Shown here one piece after another: positions 18,010 to 28,946 of a DNA stretch of 64,000 nucleotides; the stretch's first letter is position 1; each line of letters begins with the position of its first letter. The notes below the pieces were generated by a model. It had not been told where the DNA came from. It saw nothing but the letters and a program-made list of their open reading frames with translations, and did not search any database. Where the stretch lies: positions 6,138,001 through 6,202,000 of the forward strand of contig NZ_CP011533.1 of the NCBI RefSeq assembly GCF_001704275.1, in the 5' to 3' direction. The position numbers were made by a program, and so were the translations under genes. This stretch comes from Streptomyces noursei ATCC 11455. Its GTDB lineage: Bacteria; Actinomycetota; Actinomycetes; Streptomycetales; Streptomycetaceae.

Positions 18010-18984
18010 TCACTTCTCCTTGCGGACCTCGTTGCGGACCTTGGCGGTCTTGTCCGCGAGTTGCTCGGCGCTGGGGGTGGTGGCGGAGCCGCCGCCATTG
18101 GGGTTGGGCGCGGCCATCTGCTGCACGACACCGATGGCGCTGTTGTCGCCCCAGATGCAGGTGGAGGCGGTGACCGGCACGGTCACTCCGCCCTCGGAGA
18201 CGGTGACCCGCTGCGTCCGGCACTTCATGATCGCGCCGTCGAAATCGTTGGGTGAGAACTCGGTGATCGGCGTGACGTCCTCGATCTTGGCGTTGCGGGC
18301 GGACTTCTTCACGTTGTCGTCGATCTTGGCGAACATCTGGGTCACGGTGCCCTGAGGGTCGCCGACGTTCCCGTAGATGCCGACGACTTGCATCGCCAGT
18401 CCGCTCTGGTCCTTGTAATTGCCCTGGACGCCCTTGCTGTTGGTGATGCCGAGAGCCTTGGCTTCCTTGTCATTGGAGAAGTCCTCGACGCCGCCGCCGG
18501 CGCTGCCGGGCTTCTGGACCTTCTGGAACTGCCCGCTCAGCAAGCTGTCCGGCAGCGCGATCGTGTACGGCTTGACCTGGCCGCCCGAGCCGAAGACGAA
18601 GTACGCGCCGACGCCGATCGCCGCGACCACCGCGACCGCGCCGATGATCAGGCCGATCTTCTTGCCGTTGCCGCCGCCGGACTCCGGCTCCTGGGGGATC
18701 ATCCCGTAGGGGGTCTGCTGGCCGCCGTAGGGTGCCTGCTGGCCGTAGTTGGGCTGCGCGGGCTGGCCGTAGGGCTGCTGCTGCGGGAACTGTTGGGGCG
18801 CCTGCTGGGGGAACTGCTGGGGGGCCTGCTGCGGGTATCCGTAGCCCTGCTGAGGAGGCACCTGGCCGCCCTGCTGCGGGTAGCCGTAGCCGGGCTGCGG
18901 GGCGGGCGGCTGCGGCTGTCCGTACGGGCCGGGCTGCTGGGGCTGCTGACCGTACGGGCCCGGAGGCGGCTGGTTGTAGCTCAT
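18010..18984 (-). CDS. Membrane protein with Q/P/Y/G-rich cytoplasmic N-terminus
   Basis: A 324-residue protein with three parts. Residues 1-100 are low-complexity (Gln/Pro/Tyr/Gly repeats such as [14 protein letters not shown]). One transmembrane helix follows (about 110-133, [20 protein letters not shown]). The remaining about 190 residues would be extracellular, with a Cys pair (KCRTQ and STCIW) that could form a disulphide. This architecture is common in Streptomyces, and the function is unknown. ATG 18984 has GAGGGG about 10 nt upstream. It is divergent from valS. Confidence 0.85.
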   Translation of the reverse strand: MSYNQPPPGPYGQQPQQPGPYGQPQPPAPQPGYGYPQQGGQVPPQQGYGYPQQAPQQFPQQAPQQFPQQQPYGQPAQPNYGQQAPYGGQQTPYGMIPQEPESGGGNGKKIGLIIGAVAVVAAIGVGAYFVFGSGGQVKPYTIALPDSLLSGQFQKVQKPGSAGGGVEDFSNDKEAKALGITNSKGVQGNYKDQSGLAMQVVGIYGNVGDPQGTVTQMFAKIDDNVKKSARNAKIEDVTPITEFSPNDFDGAIMKCRTQRVTVSEGGVTVPVTASTCIWGDNSAIGVVQQMAAPNPNGGGSATTPSAEQLADKTAKVRNEVRKEK

Positions 18985-19154
18985 GGAGCGGATCCCCTCG
19001 TGACTGCGGTGACGCCGGAGTGCTGCGCGGGGCGTCCGGGCGTCGGCGTGATGTTTATGCGCTGCCGACATCCTGTACGACGCCGCTGACAGCCGTGGCC
19101 CCGGGGGCGAAACCGATTCGAAGCCGCTACACGGGCGCCCGTACACTGTCGGTC

Positions 19155-21800
19155 GTGACCGAGAACACTCAGCAGCAGCACAGCGTCCCCGAACTGCCGA
19201 CTCAGTACACGCCGGCCGATGTAGAGGGGCCGCTGTACGAGCGCTGGGTAGAGCGGGGCTACTTCGAGGCGGACGAGAAGAGCGACAAGCCGCCGTACAC
19301 CGTCGTCATCCCCCCGCCGAACGTCACCGGCTCCCTGCACCTGGGGCACGCCTTCGAGCACACGCTCATCGACGCGCTCACCCGCCGCAAGCGGATGCAG
19401 GGATACGAGACGCTCTGGCAGCCGGGCATGGACCACGCCGGTATCGCTACCCAGAACGTGGTCGAGCGTGAACTCGCCAAGGAGGGCGCGTCGCGGCACG
19501 ACCTGGGGCGCGAGGCGTTCGTCGAGCGCGTCTGGCAGTGGAAGGACGAGTCCGGCGGTCAGATCTCCGGGCAGATGCGGCGGCTGGGCGACGGCGTCGC
19601 CTGGTCCCGTGAGCGCTTCACCATGGACGAGGGCCTCTCCAAGGCCGTCCAGACGATCTTCAAGCGGCTCTACGACGACGAGCTGATCTACCGCGCCGAG
19701 CGCATCATCAACTGGTGCCCGCGCTGTCTGACCGCCATCTCCGACATCGAGGTGGAGTACCAGGACGACGACGGCGAGCTGGTCTCGATCCGGTACGGGG
19801 AGGGGGACGCCTCGATCGTCGTCGCCACCACCCGCGCCGAGACGATGCTGGGCGACACCGCCGTAGCGGTCCACCCCGAGGACGAGCGGTACGCCCACCT
19901 CGTGGGTACCGAGATCGAGCTGCCGCTGACGGGCCGGCGGATCCCGGTCGTCGCGGACGAGCACGTCGACCCGGAGTTCGGCACCGGTGCGGTCAAGGTC
20001 ACGCCGGCGCACGACCCGAACGACTTCGAGATCGGCCGGCGGCACGGCCTGGCCAACCTGGCCGTCCTCGACGAGCGCGGCGTGATCACCGCGCACGGAC
20101 CGTTCCAGGGGCTGGACCGCTTCGAGGCCCGGTCGGCGATCGTCGGCGCGCTGCGCGCCGAGGGCCGGATCGTCGCCGAGAAGCGCCCGTACACCCACTC
20201 CGTCGGGCACTGCTCGCGCTGCAAGACCACCATCGAGCCGCGGCTGTCGATGCAGTGGTGGGTCAAGGTCGGCCCGCTGGCGAAGGCCGCCGGTGACGCG
20301 GTCCGCGACGGCAAGGTCGCGATCCACCCCAAGGAGATGGAGTCCCGGTACTTCGGCTGGGTCGACAACCTCCACGACTGGTGCATCTCGCGGCAGCTGT
20401 GGTGGGGCCACCGCATCCCGGTCTGGTACGGGCCGAACGGCGAGGTCGTCTGCGTCGGACCCGACGAGGAGGCGCCCACCGGCGAGGGGTGGCACCAGGA
20501 CACCGACGTCCTCGACACCTGGTTCTCGTCCGGTCTGTGGCCGTTCTCCACGCTGGGCTGGCCCGAGCAGACCCCGAGCGTGACGAAGTTCTACCCGAAC
20601 TCCGTCCTGGTCACCGGCTACGACATCCTCTTCTTCTGGGTCGCCCGGATGATGATGTTCGGGCTGTACGCGATGGACGGCACCCCGCCGTTCCACACCA
20701 TCGCGCTGCACGGCATGGTCCGCGACCAGTTCGGCAAGAAGATGTCCAAGTCCTTCGGGAACGCGGTCAACCCGCTGGACTGGATGGACACCTACGGGTC
20801 GGACGCGGTGCGGTTCACGCTCGCCCGCGGTGCCAACCCCGGCGTCGACGTCCCGATCGGCGAGGACTGGGTGCAGGGCTCCCGCAACTTCGCCAACAAG
20901 ATCTGGAACGCCACCCGCTTCGCGCTGATGAACGGCGCGACGGTCGAGGGCGAACTGCCGCCCGCCGAGCAGCTGTCGGCGACCGACCGGTGGATCCTCT
21001 CCCGGCTCAACTCGGTCGTCGCCGAGGTCGACGCGTACTACGACGACTACCAGTTCGCCAAGCTGTCGGACACCCTCTTCCACTTCGCCTGGGACGAGGT
21101 CTTCGACTGGTACGTGGAGCTGTCCAAGACGACGTTCATGGCGGGCGGCCCGGCCGCCGACGCCTCCCGCCGCGTGCTGGGCGAGGTCCTGGACGTCACC
21201 CTGCGGCTGCTGCACCCGGTCGTGCCGTTCGTCACCGAGACGCTGTGGACGACCCTGACCGGCGGCGAGTCGGTGGTCATCGCCGAGTGGCCGCGGGCTG
21301 TGGTCGTTCCTGGGGCGGACGCCCCGGGCGGCTTCCGGGACGCGGCGGCCGAGCGGGAGATCGAGACCGTCCAGCAGGTCGTCACCGAGGTCCGCCGGTT
21401 CCGCTCCGACCAGGGCCTGCAGCCGGGCCAGAAGGTCCCCGCGCGGCTGGACCTGACCGGTACGGCGCTGGCGTCGCACGAGGCCGCGATGCGGTCGCTG
21501 CTGCGCCTTCAGCCGGCCGGCGAGGACTTCACCGCCACCGCGTCCCTGCCGGTCGCCGGCGCCACCGTCGCCCTGGACCTGTCCGGTGCGATCGACGTCG
21601 AGGCGGAGCGCAAGCGGCTCGCGAAGGACCTGGCGGTGGCCGAGAAGGAGCTGGCCCAGACCACCGCCAAGCTCGGCAACGAGGCGTTCCTCGCCAAGGC
21701 CCCCGAGCAGGTCAAGGAGAAGATCCGGACCCGCAAGGCGGCCGCCGAGGCCGACATCGAGCGGATCACCGCGCAGCTGGCGGCCCTGCCCACGGCGTAG
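19155..21800 (+). CDS. valS: Valyl-tRNA synthetase
   Basis: An 881-residue class Ia synthetase that charges tRNA-Val. The HIGH-type motif ([11 protein letters not shown], about residues 48-58), the CP1 editing domain (about 200-340), the KMSKS motif ([14 protein letters not shown]), the anticodon-binding helical domain and the C-terminal coiled coil (about 815-880) are all present. GTG 19155 has no ribosome site; TACACT at 19142-19147 ends 7 nt upstream, so the mRNA is probably leaderless. No T-box leader is visible. Its 3' end overlaps the converging membrane-protein gene by 35 bp. Confidence 0.96.
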   Translation: MTENTQQQHSVPELPTQYTPADVEGPLYERWVERGYFEADEKSDKPPYTVVIPPPNVTGSLHLGHAFEHTLIDALTRRKRMQGYETLWQPGMDHAGIATQNVVERELAKEGASRHDLGREAFVERVWQWKDESGGQISGQMRRLGDGVAWSRERFTMDEGLSKAVQTIFKRLYDDELIYRAERIINWCPRCLTAISDIEVEYQDDDGELVSIRYGEGDASIVVATTRAETMLGDTAVAVHPEDERYAHLVGTEIELPLTGRRIPVVADEHVDPEFGTGAVKVTPAHDPNDFEIGRRHGLANLAVLDERGVITAHGPFQGLDRFEARSAIVGALRAEGRIVAEKRPYTHSVGHCSRCKTTIEPRLSMQWWVKVGPLAKAAGDAVRDGKVAIHPKEMESRYFGWVDNLHDWCISRQLWWGHRIPVWYGPNGEVVCVGPDEEAPTGEGWHQDTDVLDTWFSSGLWPFSTLGWPEQTPSVTKFYPNSVLVTGYDILFFWVARMMMFGLYAMDGTPPFHTIALHGMVRDQFGKKMSKSFGNAVNPLDWMDTYGSDAVRFTLARGANPGVDVPIGEDWVQGSRNFANKIWNATRFALMNGATVEGELPPAEQLSATDRWILSRLNSVVAEVDAYYDDYQFAKLSDTLFHFAWDEVFDWYVELSKTTFMAGGPAADASRRVLGEVLDVTLRLLHPVVPFVTETLWTTLTGGESVVIAEWPRAVVVPGADAPGGFRDAAAEREIETVQQVVTEVRRFRSDQGLQPGQKVPARLDLTGTALASHEAAMRSLLRLQPAGEDFTATASLPVAGATVALDLSGAIDVEAERKRLAKDLAVAEKELAQTTAKLGNEAFLAKAPEQVKEKIRTRKAAAEADIERITAQLAALPTA

Positions 21801-22998
21801 TCGGCCCCGGCCCCGGCCACCCGCCGGGGCCCGTGACCTCCTCCGCAGGCCCCTCGTCCGTATGGGCGGGGGGCCTGCGGCGTCCCCGCCGCCCGCCGCG
21901 GTCGCCCCGCTCCCGGACCGGCCACAGCAGCACGTACGCCGTGGAGGCCGCCACGAACGCCAGCCGGATCAGGCCCCGCGCGGAGTCGTCCGGGACGGCG
22001 AAGACGCTGCCGTAGAGGATGAGCAGCGCCAGCCAGCTCCACCAGGGCACCAGGCGGCGCTGCCCGATGACGTCCCACAGCAGGGTGCCGAGCAGCACCG
22101 AGGCGGTGTAGTACGTGTAGACGCTGGGGTCCAGCACGATCCGGGCGTTGGCGCCCAGCAGCACCACCGCCGCCCAGCGGCCCCGCCAGACCGCGAGCCC
22201 GCCCAGCACCAGCCCGAGGGCGAACTGCGCGGGACGGACCCAGCCGGGCGTCTCGGGGTCGTCGGCGCCCAGCCAGCGCAGCGCGGACGCCGGCTGGTTG
22301 GGGATGGCGAACTTGGCGGCGGCGAAGGACTGGGCGTCGCCGAGGAAGAACGGCAACCAGGCGACGGCGACCAGTCCGGCGCACCACAGGCCGGCCTTGA
22401 GCCACTTGTCCCGGGGGAGCGCCAGCAGCAGCGGGACGAAGGCCAGCGCGGTCGGCTTGGAGTCCATCGCCAGCGCCAGGAAGACACCGGTCAGGGCGGC
22501 GTTGCCGCGGGTGACGGCGCGGACCGCGAGGGCGGTGAAGAACAGCGCCAGGACGTCGTCGAGGTGCCCGAAGCGGACCGCGACCTCGATCCACATGGGG
22601 ATGAAGGCCAGCCCGGCGATCAGCACCCGCTGCCGCAGCCGCTGGTGGTTGGTGCCGGTGCCCAGGAAGTGGTGGGCGGCGCTGCGGCCGGCCAGCACCA
22701 GGATCACCAGGCCCAGCGCGGACATCAGGGCCGCGGCGAGGAACTGGCCGGTGGCCTCGGGGAACGGGTTGAACAGCCCGGCCGTCAGGAAGCTGATCGG
22801 CCCCATCTGGAGCTCGGGGTGGTGCGCGTAGAGGTTGAGGCCGCCGGTGCCGTCGCCGGAGCTGCCCTGGTATATCAGCTCGCCGCCGGTGCGCAGGTAG
22901 TGCCAGGAGAAGCCGCCGTGCGGCTCCACGATCAAGAACCACAGCACGGTCCACCCGGTGAGCAACACCAAATGCATCCGCTGACTGATTGCCGGCAC
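21766..22998 (-). CDS. Polytopic membrane protein, possible GT-C glycosyltransferase
   Basis: A 410-residue protein with about 9-10 hydrophobic segments and a Pro/Arg/Gly-rich cytoplasmic tail. An early [14 protein letters not shown] loop and a [12 protein letters not shown] segment, with acidic residues after the third or fourth helix, recall lipid-linked-sugar-dependent GT-C transferases. No family can be assigned with confidence. GTG 22998 is preceded by AGGAG 10 nt upstream. The gene is divergent from the PBP gene at 23255 and its last 35 bp overlap valS antisense. Confidence 0.75.
   Translation of the reverse strand: MPAISQRMHLVLLTGWTVLWFLIVEPHGGFSWHYLRTGGELIYQGSSGDGTGGLNLYAHHPELQMGPISFLTAGLFNPFPEATGQFLAAALMSALGLVILVLAGRSAAHHFLGTGTNHQRLRQRVLIAGLAFIPMWIEVAVRFGHLDDVLALFFTALAVRAVTRGNAALTGVFLALAMDSKPTALAFVPLLLALPRDKWLKAGLWCAGLVAVAWLPFFLGDAQSFAAAKFAIPNQPASALRWLGADDPETPGWVRPAQFALGLVLGGLAVWRGRWAAVVLLGANARIVLDPSVYTYYTASVLLGTLLWDVIGQRRLVPWWSWLALLILYGSVFAVPDDSARGLIRLAFVAASTAYVLLWPVRERGDRGGRRGRRRPPAHTDEGPAEEVTGPGGWPGPGPTTPWAGPPAAR
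21843..21880 (+). terminator. Possible valS terminator inside the opposing gene
   Basis: An 11-bp perfect stem (21843-21853 with 21870-21880) lies 43 bp after the valS stop, within the 3' coding part of the converging gene. Confidence 0.45.
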
Positions 22999-23254
22999 GC
23001 CTCTTCAGCTCCTGCTTTCCCGCACTTTTCACGTACACCGTGGCCACACGGTCCGTGGCCGTTCCAGACCCCGCCGTGCAAGAGGGCATCGAGCGGCGGA
23101 AAGGTTGTCCCGTCCGACGGTCCGATCGCTCACATCCTGGTGGTACGCGGTTCTCATGACGCTCTCATGAAGGCGAGGCACCGTGGACCGGAATGCCGGA
23201 GTTCGGCGGAAACGCATGTCCGGTGCCCGTCCCCAGCCCCGAGGAGCCGCGCCC

Positions 23255-24703
23255 ATGAACAAACCCCTGCGACGGGTCTCGGCATTCTGCCTCGCGCTGG
23301 TCCTGGTGCTGATGGTCTGGGCCACCTGGATCCAGGGCGCCAAGGCCAGCGACTACCGGGAGGACCCGCACAACCCCCGGGTGAACATCGCCAAGTACTC
23401 CGCGCCGCTGGGCAACATCCTCGTCGACGGCCAGCCGATCACCGGCTCCGCCGCCACCTCCTCCTCGCTCAAGTACAAGCGGACCTACAAGGACGGCGCG
23501 CTCTACGCCCCGGTCACCGGCTTCTCCTCGCAGATCTTCGGCAGCACCCAGCTGGAGAGCCTCTACGGCGAACTGCTCGGCGGCGCCGACAGCCGGCTCC
23601 AGAACCCCGCCGACACCCTGCTGCACGAGCGCCCCAAGGGCGGCGACGTGGCCACCACCATCGACGCCAAGGTGCAGAAGGCCGGTTACGAGGCGCTCGG
23701 CGAAAAGACCGGCGCGGCCATCGCGCTGGACCCGGCGACCGGGCGGGTCCTGGGCATGGTCAGCACCCCGTCGTACGACCCGGGGAAGTTCGCCGGCTCC
23801 TCCACCGCCGACCAGAAGGCGTGGCAGTCCCTGACGAACGACGCCGGCCAGCCGAACCTCAACCGCGCGCTGCGCCAGCCGCTGCCGCCCGGCTCCACCT
23901 TCAAGCTGGTGGTCGCGGCCGCCGCGCTGGAGAACGGCCTGTACTCCTCGGTGGACCAGCCCACCGACAGCCCCGACCCGTACACCCTCCCCAACACCCG
24001 CACCCAGCTGACCAACGAGAGCGCCTCGGCGCCCTGCAAGAACGCCACCATCCGCACCGCGCTCCAGTACTCCTGCAACACCGTCTTCGCGAAGATGGCC
24101 GTCGACCTGGGCAAGGACAAGGTGCGGGCGCAGGCCGAGAAGTTCGGCTTCAACGACGCCAAGATGGACGTCCCGGTGCGCGCCACCAAGAGCGTCTACC
24201 CCAAGGACATGGACCAGGCGCAGACCGCGCTCTCCGGCATCGGCCAGTTCGACGACCAGGCCACCCCGCTCCAGATGGCGATGGTCGCCTCGGCGATCGC
24301 CAACGGGGGCGACCTGAAGGCCCCGCAGATGGTCGACAAGCTCACCGACGGCGGCGGCAACACCGTCCAGCAGAACGACCCCAGGACCTACCGCACGGCG
24401 ATGTCGAGCCGGACCGCCGCCCAGCTGCGCTCGGCGATGCAGACGGTGGTGGACAAGGGCACCGGGTCCAACGCGAAGATCGACGGGGTGACCGTCGGCG
24501 GCAAGACCGGCACCGCCCAGCACGGCGTCGACAACAGCGGCACCCCCTACGCCTGGTTCGTCTCGTACGCGGACGACGGCAAGGGCCACCAGGTCGCGGT
24601 CGCCGTCATGGTCGAGGACGGGCACGCGGCCCGCAACGAGGTCTCCGGCAACGGCCTGGCCGCCCCGATCGCCAAGGCGATGATGCAGGCGGCGCTGTCC
24701 TGA
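23255..24703 (+). CDS. Class B penicillin-binding protein (peptidoglycan D,D-transpeptidase)
   Basis: A 482-residue protein with an N-terminal signal anchor (about residues 9-27), a short dimerisation-type region and a transpeptidase domain. The active-site motifs are STFK (PPGSTFKL), SCN (QYSCNT) and KTG (GGKTGTAQ). It resembles the short PbpA-type class B enzymes of actinobacteria rather than FtsI. GAGGAG at 23241-23246 places ATG 23255. It would cross-link peptidoglycan outside the membrane; its place near the mre cluster suggests a role in spore or lateral wall growth, but that is inference. Confidence 0.92.
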   Translation: MNKPLRRVSAFCLALVLVLMVWATWIQGAKASDYREDPHNPRVNIAKYSAPLGNILVDGQPITGSAATSSSLKYKRTYKDGALYAPVTGFSSQIFGSTQLESLYGELLGGADSRLQNPADTLLHERPKGGDVATTIDAKVQKAGYEALGEKTGAAIALDPATGRVLGMVSTPSYDPGKFAGSSTADQKAWQSLTNDAGQPNLNRALRQPLPPGSTFKLVVAAAALENGLYSSVDQPTDSPDPYTLPNTRTQLTNESASAPCKNATIRTALQYSCNTVFAKMAVDLGKDKVRAQAEKFGFNDAKMDVPVRATKSVYPKDMDQAQTALSGIGQFDDQATPLQMAMVASAIANGGDLKAPQMVDKLTDGGGNTVQQNDPRTYRTAMSSRTAAQLRSAMQTVVDKGTGSNAKIDGVTVGGKTGTAQHGVDNSGTPYAWFVSYADDGKGHQVAVAVMVEDGHAARNEVSGNGLAAPIAKAMMQAALS

Positions 24704-24793
24704 CCGGGGCGGCGATCCGGGCGCGGGCCGGGCGGTGAGCGGCGCGGGGGCGGCGCAGGCCCGTTGTCGGTGGTGCCTCGTAGACTTGTCGTC

Positions 24794-26320
24794 GTGAGCG
24801 AGCGCCCCCAGAACGACGATCCCGACCCGACTCCCGACCCGACCGAAGCCTTCGACGAGATGGTCGAGGCCGAGACGCAACGCGACCCCGATCTCGCCGT
24901 GATCGAGGCCGGCAGCCGGACCCTGCGCGCGCAGGCCGGGCCGCCGCAGGGGGAGCAGGTCCCGGCCCGCCCCGCCGACCCGGAGATCGACCGCGCGCTG
25001 CGCGCCGTCGAGGAGGAGCTGGGCGGCCGCTGGGGCGAGACCAAACTCGACCCGTCGATCGAGCGCATCGCCGCGCTGCTGGACGTCCTGGGCTCGCCGC
25101 AGCGCGCCTACCCCTCCATCCACATCACGGGGACCAACGGCAAGACCAGCACCGCCCGCATGATCGAGGCCCTGCTCGGCGCCTTCGAGCTGCGCACCGG
25201 CCGCTACACCAGCCCGCACGTCCAGTCCGTCACCGAGCGGATCAGCCTGGACGGCAGCCCGATCTCCGCCGAGCGCTTCATCGAGACCTACCGCGACATC
25301 GCGCCGTACGTGGAGATGGTCGACGGGCAGCAGGATTACCGCCTCTCCTTCTTCGAGGTGCTGACCGCGATGGCGTTCGCCGCGTTCGCCGACGCCCCGG
25401 TGGACGTCGCGGTCGTCGAGGTCGGCATGGGCGGCACCTGGGACGCGACCAACGTCATCGACGGCGACGTCGCCGTGATCACCCCCATCTCGCTGGACCA
25501 CACCGACCGGCTGGGCGAGACGCCCGAGCAGATCGCCGGCGAGAAGTCCGGGATCATCAAGAAGGACGCGACGGTCGTACTGGCCCAGCAGCCGGTGGAC
25601 GCCGCCGCGGTGATGCTCAAGCGCGCGGTCGAGGTGGACGCCACGGTCGCCCGCGAGGGCATGGAGTTCGGGGTGCTCTCCCGCGAGGTGGCGGTCGGCG
25701 GCCAGATGCTGACCCTGCGCGGGCTCGGCGGCGAGTATCCGGAGGTCTTCCTCCCGCTGCACGGCGCCCACCAGGCGCACAACGCCGCGGTCGCGCTCGC
25801 CGCCGTCGAGGCGTTCTTCGGCGTCGGCTCCGACCACGCCCGCACCCTCGACATCGACACCGTCCGCTCCGCGTTCGCCGCGGTCAGCTCGCCCGGCCGG
25901 ATGGAGGTGGTCCGGCGCAGCCCCACCGTCGTGCTGGACGCCGCGCACAATCCGGGCGGTGCCCGGGCGGCGGCCGAGACGGTCAGCGAGGCGTTCGGCT
26001 TCAGCCGGCTGATCGGCGTCGTCGGCGCCAGCGACGACAAGGACGTCCGGGGCTTCCTGGAGGCGTTCGAGCCGATCTTCGCCGAGGTCGTGGTGACGCG
26101 GAATTCCAGCCAGCGTGCGATGGATCCGGACGAGCTGGCCGCCATCGCCGTGGAGATCTTCGGCGCCGAGCGGGTCCAGGTCGAGCCGCGGCTGGACGAC
26201 GCCCTGGAGGCGGCGATCACCCTCGCCGAGGAGGAGGGCGAGTTCTCCGGCGCCGGTGTGCTGGTGACCGGCTCGGTGATCACGGTCGGCGAGGCCCGGC
26301 TGCTCCTGGGAGGGAACTGA
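24794..26320 (+). CDS. folC: Folylpolyglutamate synthase / dihydrofolate synthase
   Basis: A 508-residue Mur-ligase-family enzyme that adds glutamate to (dihydro)folates. The P-loop HITGTNGKTSTARMI (about residues 107-121) and the DATNVID and SLDHTDRLG segments identify it, and the C-terminal Mur domain carries VVLDAAHNPGG. The first about 75 residues are an Asp/Glu/Pro-rich extension not seen in E. coli FolC. GTG 24794 follows TAGACT (24781-24786) by 7 nt with no ribosome site, so a leaderless transcript is likely. The DUF4233 gene starts 3 bp after its stop. Confidence 0.95.
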   Translation: MSERPQNDDPDPTPDPTEAFDEMVEAETQRDPDLAVIEAGSRTLRAQAGPPQGEQVPARPADPEIDRALRAVEEELGGRWGETKLDPSIERIAALLDVLGSPQRAYPSIHITGTNGKTSTARMIEALLGAFELRTGRYTSPHVQSVTERISLDGSPISAERFIETYRDIAPYVEMVDGQQDYRLSFFEVLTAMAFAAFADAPVDVAVVEVGMGGTWDATNVIDGDVAVITPISLDHTDRLGETPEQIAGEKSGIIKKDATVVLAQQPVDAAAVMLKRAVEVDATVAREGMEFGVLSREVAVGGQMLTLRGLGGEYPEVFLPLHGAHQAHNAAVALAAVEAFFGVGSDHARTLDIDTVRSAFAAVSSPGRMEVVRRSPTVVLDAAHNPGGARAAAETVSEAFGFSRLIGVVGASDDKDVRGFLEAFEPIFAEVVVTRNSSQRAMDPDELAAIAVEIFGAERVQVEPRLDDALEAAITLAEEEGEFSGAGVLVTGSVITVGEARLLLGGN

Positions 26321-26322
26321 CC

Positions 26323-26667
26323 ATGCGCACGCTGTGTGCCAGCACCCTGATAGGGGAGTTCTTCGTGATCGGCTTCGCCGGTCTGGTCGCGATGCAGCTC
26401 ACCGACATCTCCCGGGCCACCATCTGGATCGTCAGCGGCATCGCGATGCTGCTGAGCCTGCTGCTGTGCGGGATGCTGACCCGCCCCGGCGGGGTACAGC
26501 TCGGCTGGGCGCTGCAGATCGCGCTGATCGCCAGCGGCCTGGTCGTGCCCACGATGTTCTTCCTCGGCGCGGTCTTCGCCGCCCTGTGGTGGACCTCGGT
26601 CCACTTCGGCCGCAAGGTGGACGAGGCGAAGGCACGGTTCGCGGCCGAGTCCGCACCCACGACCTGA
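26323..26667 (+). CDS. DUF4233 membrane protein
   Basis: A 114-residue protein with about four hydrophobic segments and a basic, charged C-terminus (HFGRKVDEAKARF). It matches the DUF4233 family, which in actinobacteria regularly sits between folC and ndk. GGGAGG about 10 nt before ATG 26323 overlaps the folC end, so translation is probably coupled. The function is unknown; its fixed position suggests a link to folate or nucleotide metabolism, but nothing in the sequence proves it. Confidence 0.85.
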   Translation: MRTLCASTLIGEFFVIGFAGLVAMQLTDISRATIWIVSGIAMLLSLLLCGMLTRPGGVQLGWALQIALIASGLVVPTMFFLGAVFAALWWTSVHFGRKVDEAKARFAAESAPTT

Positions 26668-26708
26668 GCCCACGGACCTGCTTTTCCCCACCCACGACGG
26701 AAGGGGAC

Positions 26709-26777
26709 GGGGCTGCGGGGCAGGGGTGAGCCGGACTGCTGCGCTTTACGTCCGGCTCACCCCTGCCCCGCAGCCCC
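26709..26777. terminator. Very long perfect inverted repeat (28-bp stem) after the folC unit
   Basis: Bases 26709-26736 are the exact reverse complement of 26750-26777, with a 13-nt loop. This is the longest perfect hairpin in the window. It lies 41 bp after the DUF4233 stop in the 310-bp gap before ndk. The rest of that gap (to 26977) holds GC-rich DNA and the presumed ndk promoter (TAGCCT near 26933-26938). Confidence 0.85.
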
Positions 26778-26977
26778 GGCACCGCTGCCGAACAGCCCCG
26801 CGCAGCGGCACCGCCCGCCGCCAGGCGAAACGGCGCCGCACCCGGCAACGCACGAGGCGGCCCCGCCGCAGGCGCAACGCGGCGAACTCCCACGGTAGGG
26901 AAGCCGGCAGCGTACGCCCCGTACCCAGGCGATAGCCTGGCACCGCTGACCGTCGTTCAGATACAGGGAGTCCCTTC

Positions 26978-27391
26978 GTGAGCCAGCGCACCCTCGTCCT
27001 CCTCAAGCCCGACGCCGTCAAGCGCGGCCTGGTCGGCGAGATCATCCGTCGCATCGAGCGCAAGGCCAACTGGACGATCACCGCGCTGGAACTGCGCACC
27101 CTCGACCGCGGGGTGCTGGAGCAGCACTACGCCGAGCACGTCGGCAAGCCCTTCTACGAGCCGCTGGTGGACTTCATGTCCTCCGGGCCGGTCGTCTCGC
27201 TGGTCGTCGAGGGCGAGCGGGTCATCGAGGGTGTCCGCGCGCTGGCCGGTCCCACTGACCCGATTGCCGCGCCGAGTGGGTCCATTCGTGGGGACTTCGG
27301 AACGATCACCCGAGAAAATCTCATCCACGCCTCGGATTCCGAAGAGTCCGCCGAGCGCGAGATCAAGATTTTCTTCCCCGGGATTTCTTGA
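26978..27391 (+). CDS. ndk: Nucleoside diphosphate kinase
   Basis: A 137-residue enzyme that transfers the gamma-phosphate from ATP to other NDPs through a phosphohistidine. The catalytic His117 lies in NLIHASDSEESA, and the N-terminal LVLLKPDAVKRGLVGEII is diagnostic. Length is normal for bacterial Ndk. GTG 26978 is preceded by an AGGGAG site (26967-26972), 5 nt away. A terminator follows at 27423-27454, separating it from mreB. Confidence 0.97.
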   Translation: MSQRTLVLLKPDAVKRGLVGEIIRRIERKANWTITALELRTLDRGVLEQHYAEHVGKPFYEPLVDFMSSGPVVSLVVEGERVIEGVRALAGPTDPIAAPSGSIRGDFGTITRENLIHASDSEESAEREIKIFFPGIS

Positions 27392-27422
27392 TCCGAAGTC
27401 AACGGCCAACCCCCTTGTGACC

Positions 27423-27454
27423 AGGGGCGACCGGTGAAATCATCGGTCGCCCCT
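27423..27454 (+). terminator. Terminator after ndk
   Basis: A 14-bp stem with one G-T pair (27423-27436 with 27441-27454) and an AAAT loop starts 32 bp after the ndk stop. Confidence 0.75.
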
Positions 27455-27561
27455 CGGTGTATTCGCCGCGAGCGGGGGAACGCGTTCCCGCGACACGACG
27501 TCACCATTAAGGGGGGCGGGTGCGTGTACGGCTGACAATGGCGGAACGGCCTCCCGCCGTG

Positions 27562-27590
27562 TTCGAGTGGGTAACACTACGAACTACGAT
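27562..27590 (+). promoter_or_regulatory. Candidate mreB promoter
   Basis: TTCGAG (27562-27567) and TACGAT (27585-27590) are separated by exactly 17 bp, about 85 bp before mreB. S. coelicolor mreB is reported to have more than one promoter, so others may exist in the 27455-27560 stretch. Confidence 0.45.
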
Positions 27591-27676
27591 GGGGGCTTCC
27601 GCGCCTCACAGCGCATCACCTCCTGCCGACCTCAAAGTAAGCATTCGCTCCAGTTGGGAAGGCCAGACGTATCCTC

Positions 27677-28708
27677 ATGGGGAACAACATGTCGTTCATC
27701 GGCCGTGACATGGCTGTCGACCTCGGGACCGCCAACACGCTGGTGTACGTCAGGGGCCGGGGCATCGTCCTCAACGAACCGTCGGTCGTGGCCATCAACA
27801 CCAACACCGGCGGCATCCTCGCGGTCGGCGCCGAGGCGAAGAAGATGATCGGCCGGACCCCCGGCAACATCGTCGCCGTACGGCCCCTGAAGGACGGTGT
27901 GATCGCGGACTTCGAGATCACCGAGCGGATGCTCCGCTACTTCATCCTCAAGATCCACAAGCGGCGCTATCTGGCCCGTCCGCGGGTCGTGGTCTGCGTT
28001 CCCTCCGGTATCACGGGAGTTGAGCGCCGCGCGGTCATCGAGGCGTCCACCCAGGCCGGTGCCCGCCAGGTGCACATCATCGAGGAGCCGATGGCCGCCG
28101 CGATCGGCTCGGGCCTGCCCGTCCACGAGGCCACCGGCAACATGGTCGTGGACATCGGCGGCGGCACCACCGAGGTCGCGGTCATCTCGCTCGGCGGCAT
28201 CGTCACCGCCCAGTCCATCCGGGTCGCCGGCGACGAACTGGACAACGCGATCATCCAGCACATCAAGAAGGAGTACAGCCTCCTGCTGGGCGAGCGCACC
28301 GCCGAGTCCATCAAGATCACCATCGGTTCGGCGTACGACCTGGAGCAGGACGAGCACACCGAGATCCGCGGCCGCGACCTGGTCTCCGGCCTGCCGAAGA
28401 CCGTCGTCATCTCGGCCGCCGAGGTCCGCAAGGCCATCGAAGAGCCGGTCAACTCCATCGTCGACGCGGTCAAGACGACCCTCGACAAGTGCCCGCCGGA
28501 GCTTTCCGGTGACGTGATGGACCGCGGCATCGTTCTGACGGGTGGCGGTGCACTGCTGCGCGGCCTCGACGAGCGGCTGCGCCGTGAGACGGGCATGCCC
28601 ATCCACATCGCCGAGGACCCGCTCGACTCCGTCGCGCTCGGTTCCGGCAAGTGCGTCGAGGAGTTCGAGGCGCTCCAGCAGGTCCTGGACTCCCAGCCGC
28701 GCCGCTGA
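27677..28708 (+). CDS. mreB: Actin-like cell-shape protein MreB
   Basis: A 343-residue actin-fold ATPase forming membrane-associated filaments. Phosphate-1 [11 protein letters not shown], phosphate-2 [12 protein letters not shown] and the adenosine motif [12 protein letters not shown] are intact. ATG 27677 gives [14 protein letters not shown] 27689 (MSFIGRD) has a better-spaced GGGGA and may be used instead. In Streptomyces, which grows by tip extension, MreB acts mainly in spore-wall thickening. It heads the mreBCD-mrdA-rodA cluster. A hairpin at 28719-28763 probably attenuates readthrough into mreC. Confidence 0.97.
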   Translation: MGNNMSFIGRDMAVDLGTANTLVYVRGRGIVLNEPSVVAINTNTGGILAVGAEAKKMIGRTPGNIVAVRPLKDGVIADFEITERMLRYFILKIHKRRYLARPRVVVCVPSGITGVERRAVIEASTQAGARQVHIIEEPMAAAIGSGLPVHEATGNMVVDIGGGTTEVAVISLGGIVTAQSIRVAGDELDNAIIQHIKKEYSLLLGERTAESIKITIGSAYDLEQDEHTEIRGRDLVSGLPKTVVISAAEVRKAIEEPVNSIVDAVKTTLDKCPPELSGDVMDRGIVLTGGGALLRGLDERLRRETGMPIHIAEDPLDSVALGSGKCVEEFEALQQVLDSQPRR

Positions 28709-28718
28709 CCCACCAGGT

Positions 28719-28763
28719 CCCGGCCCGTCGCGCGGACGTCACACGACGTTCGCGCGGGCCGGG
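28719..28763 (+). terminator. Attenuator-like hairpin between mreB and mreC
   Basis: A GC-rich stem (28719-28727 with 28755-28763, extended inward with one bulge and one mismatch) lies 11 bp after the mreB stop. It may limit readthrough so that mreB is expressed above the downstream genes. Confidence 0.6.
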
Positions 28764-28946
28764 CAGCATAGAGAAACGGCCGCTCCGTCCGGCGGATCGT
28801 CGGCCCATACGCAACGCCCCCACAGACACGGTGCACTGACGCTTCACCACCGCGCCGTCACAGCAAGGCACAATGCTCAACCCCCGAACGAGACCGGCGG
28901 GGCCCGCAGCCGGCCGGTCCTACGAGGAAGGACACGGCCGCCGCAC

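Noticed and set aside
18981..21479. An 832-codon minus-strand frame opposite valS
   Set aside because: valS is certain on the plus strand; the antisense frame has no domain signature.
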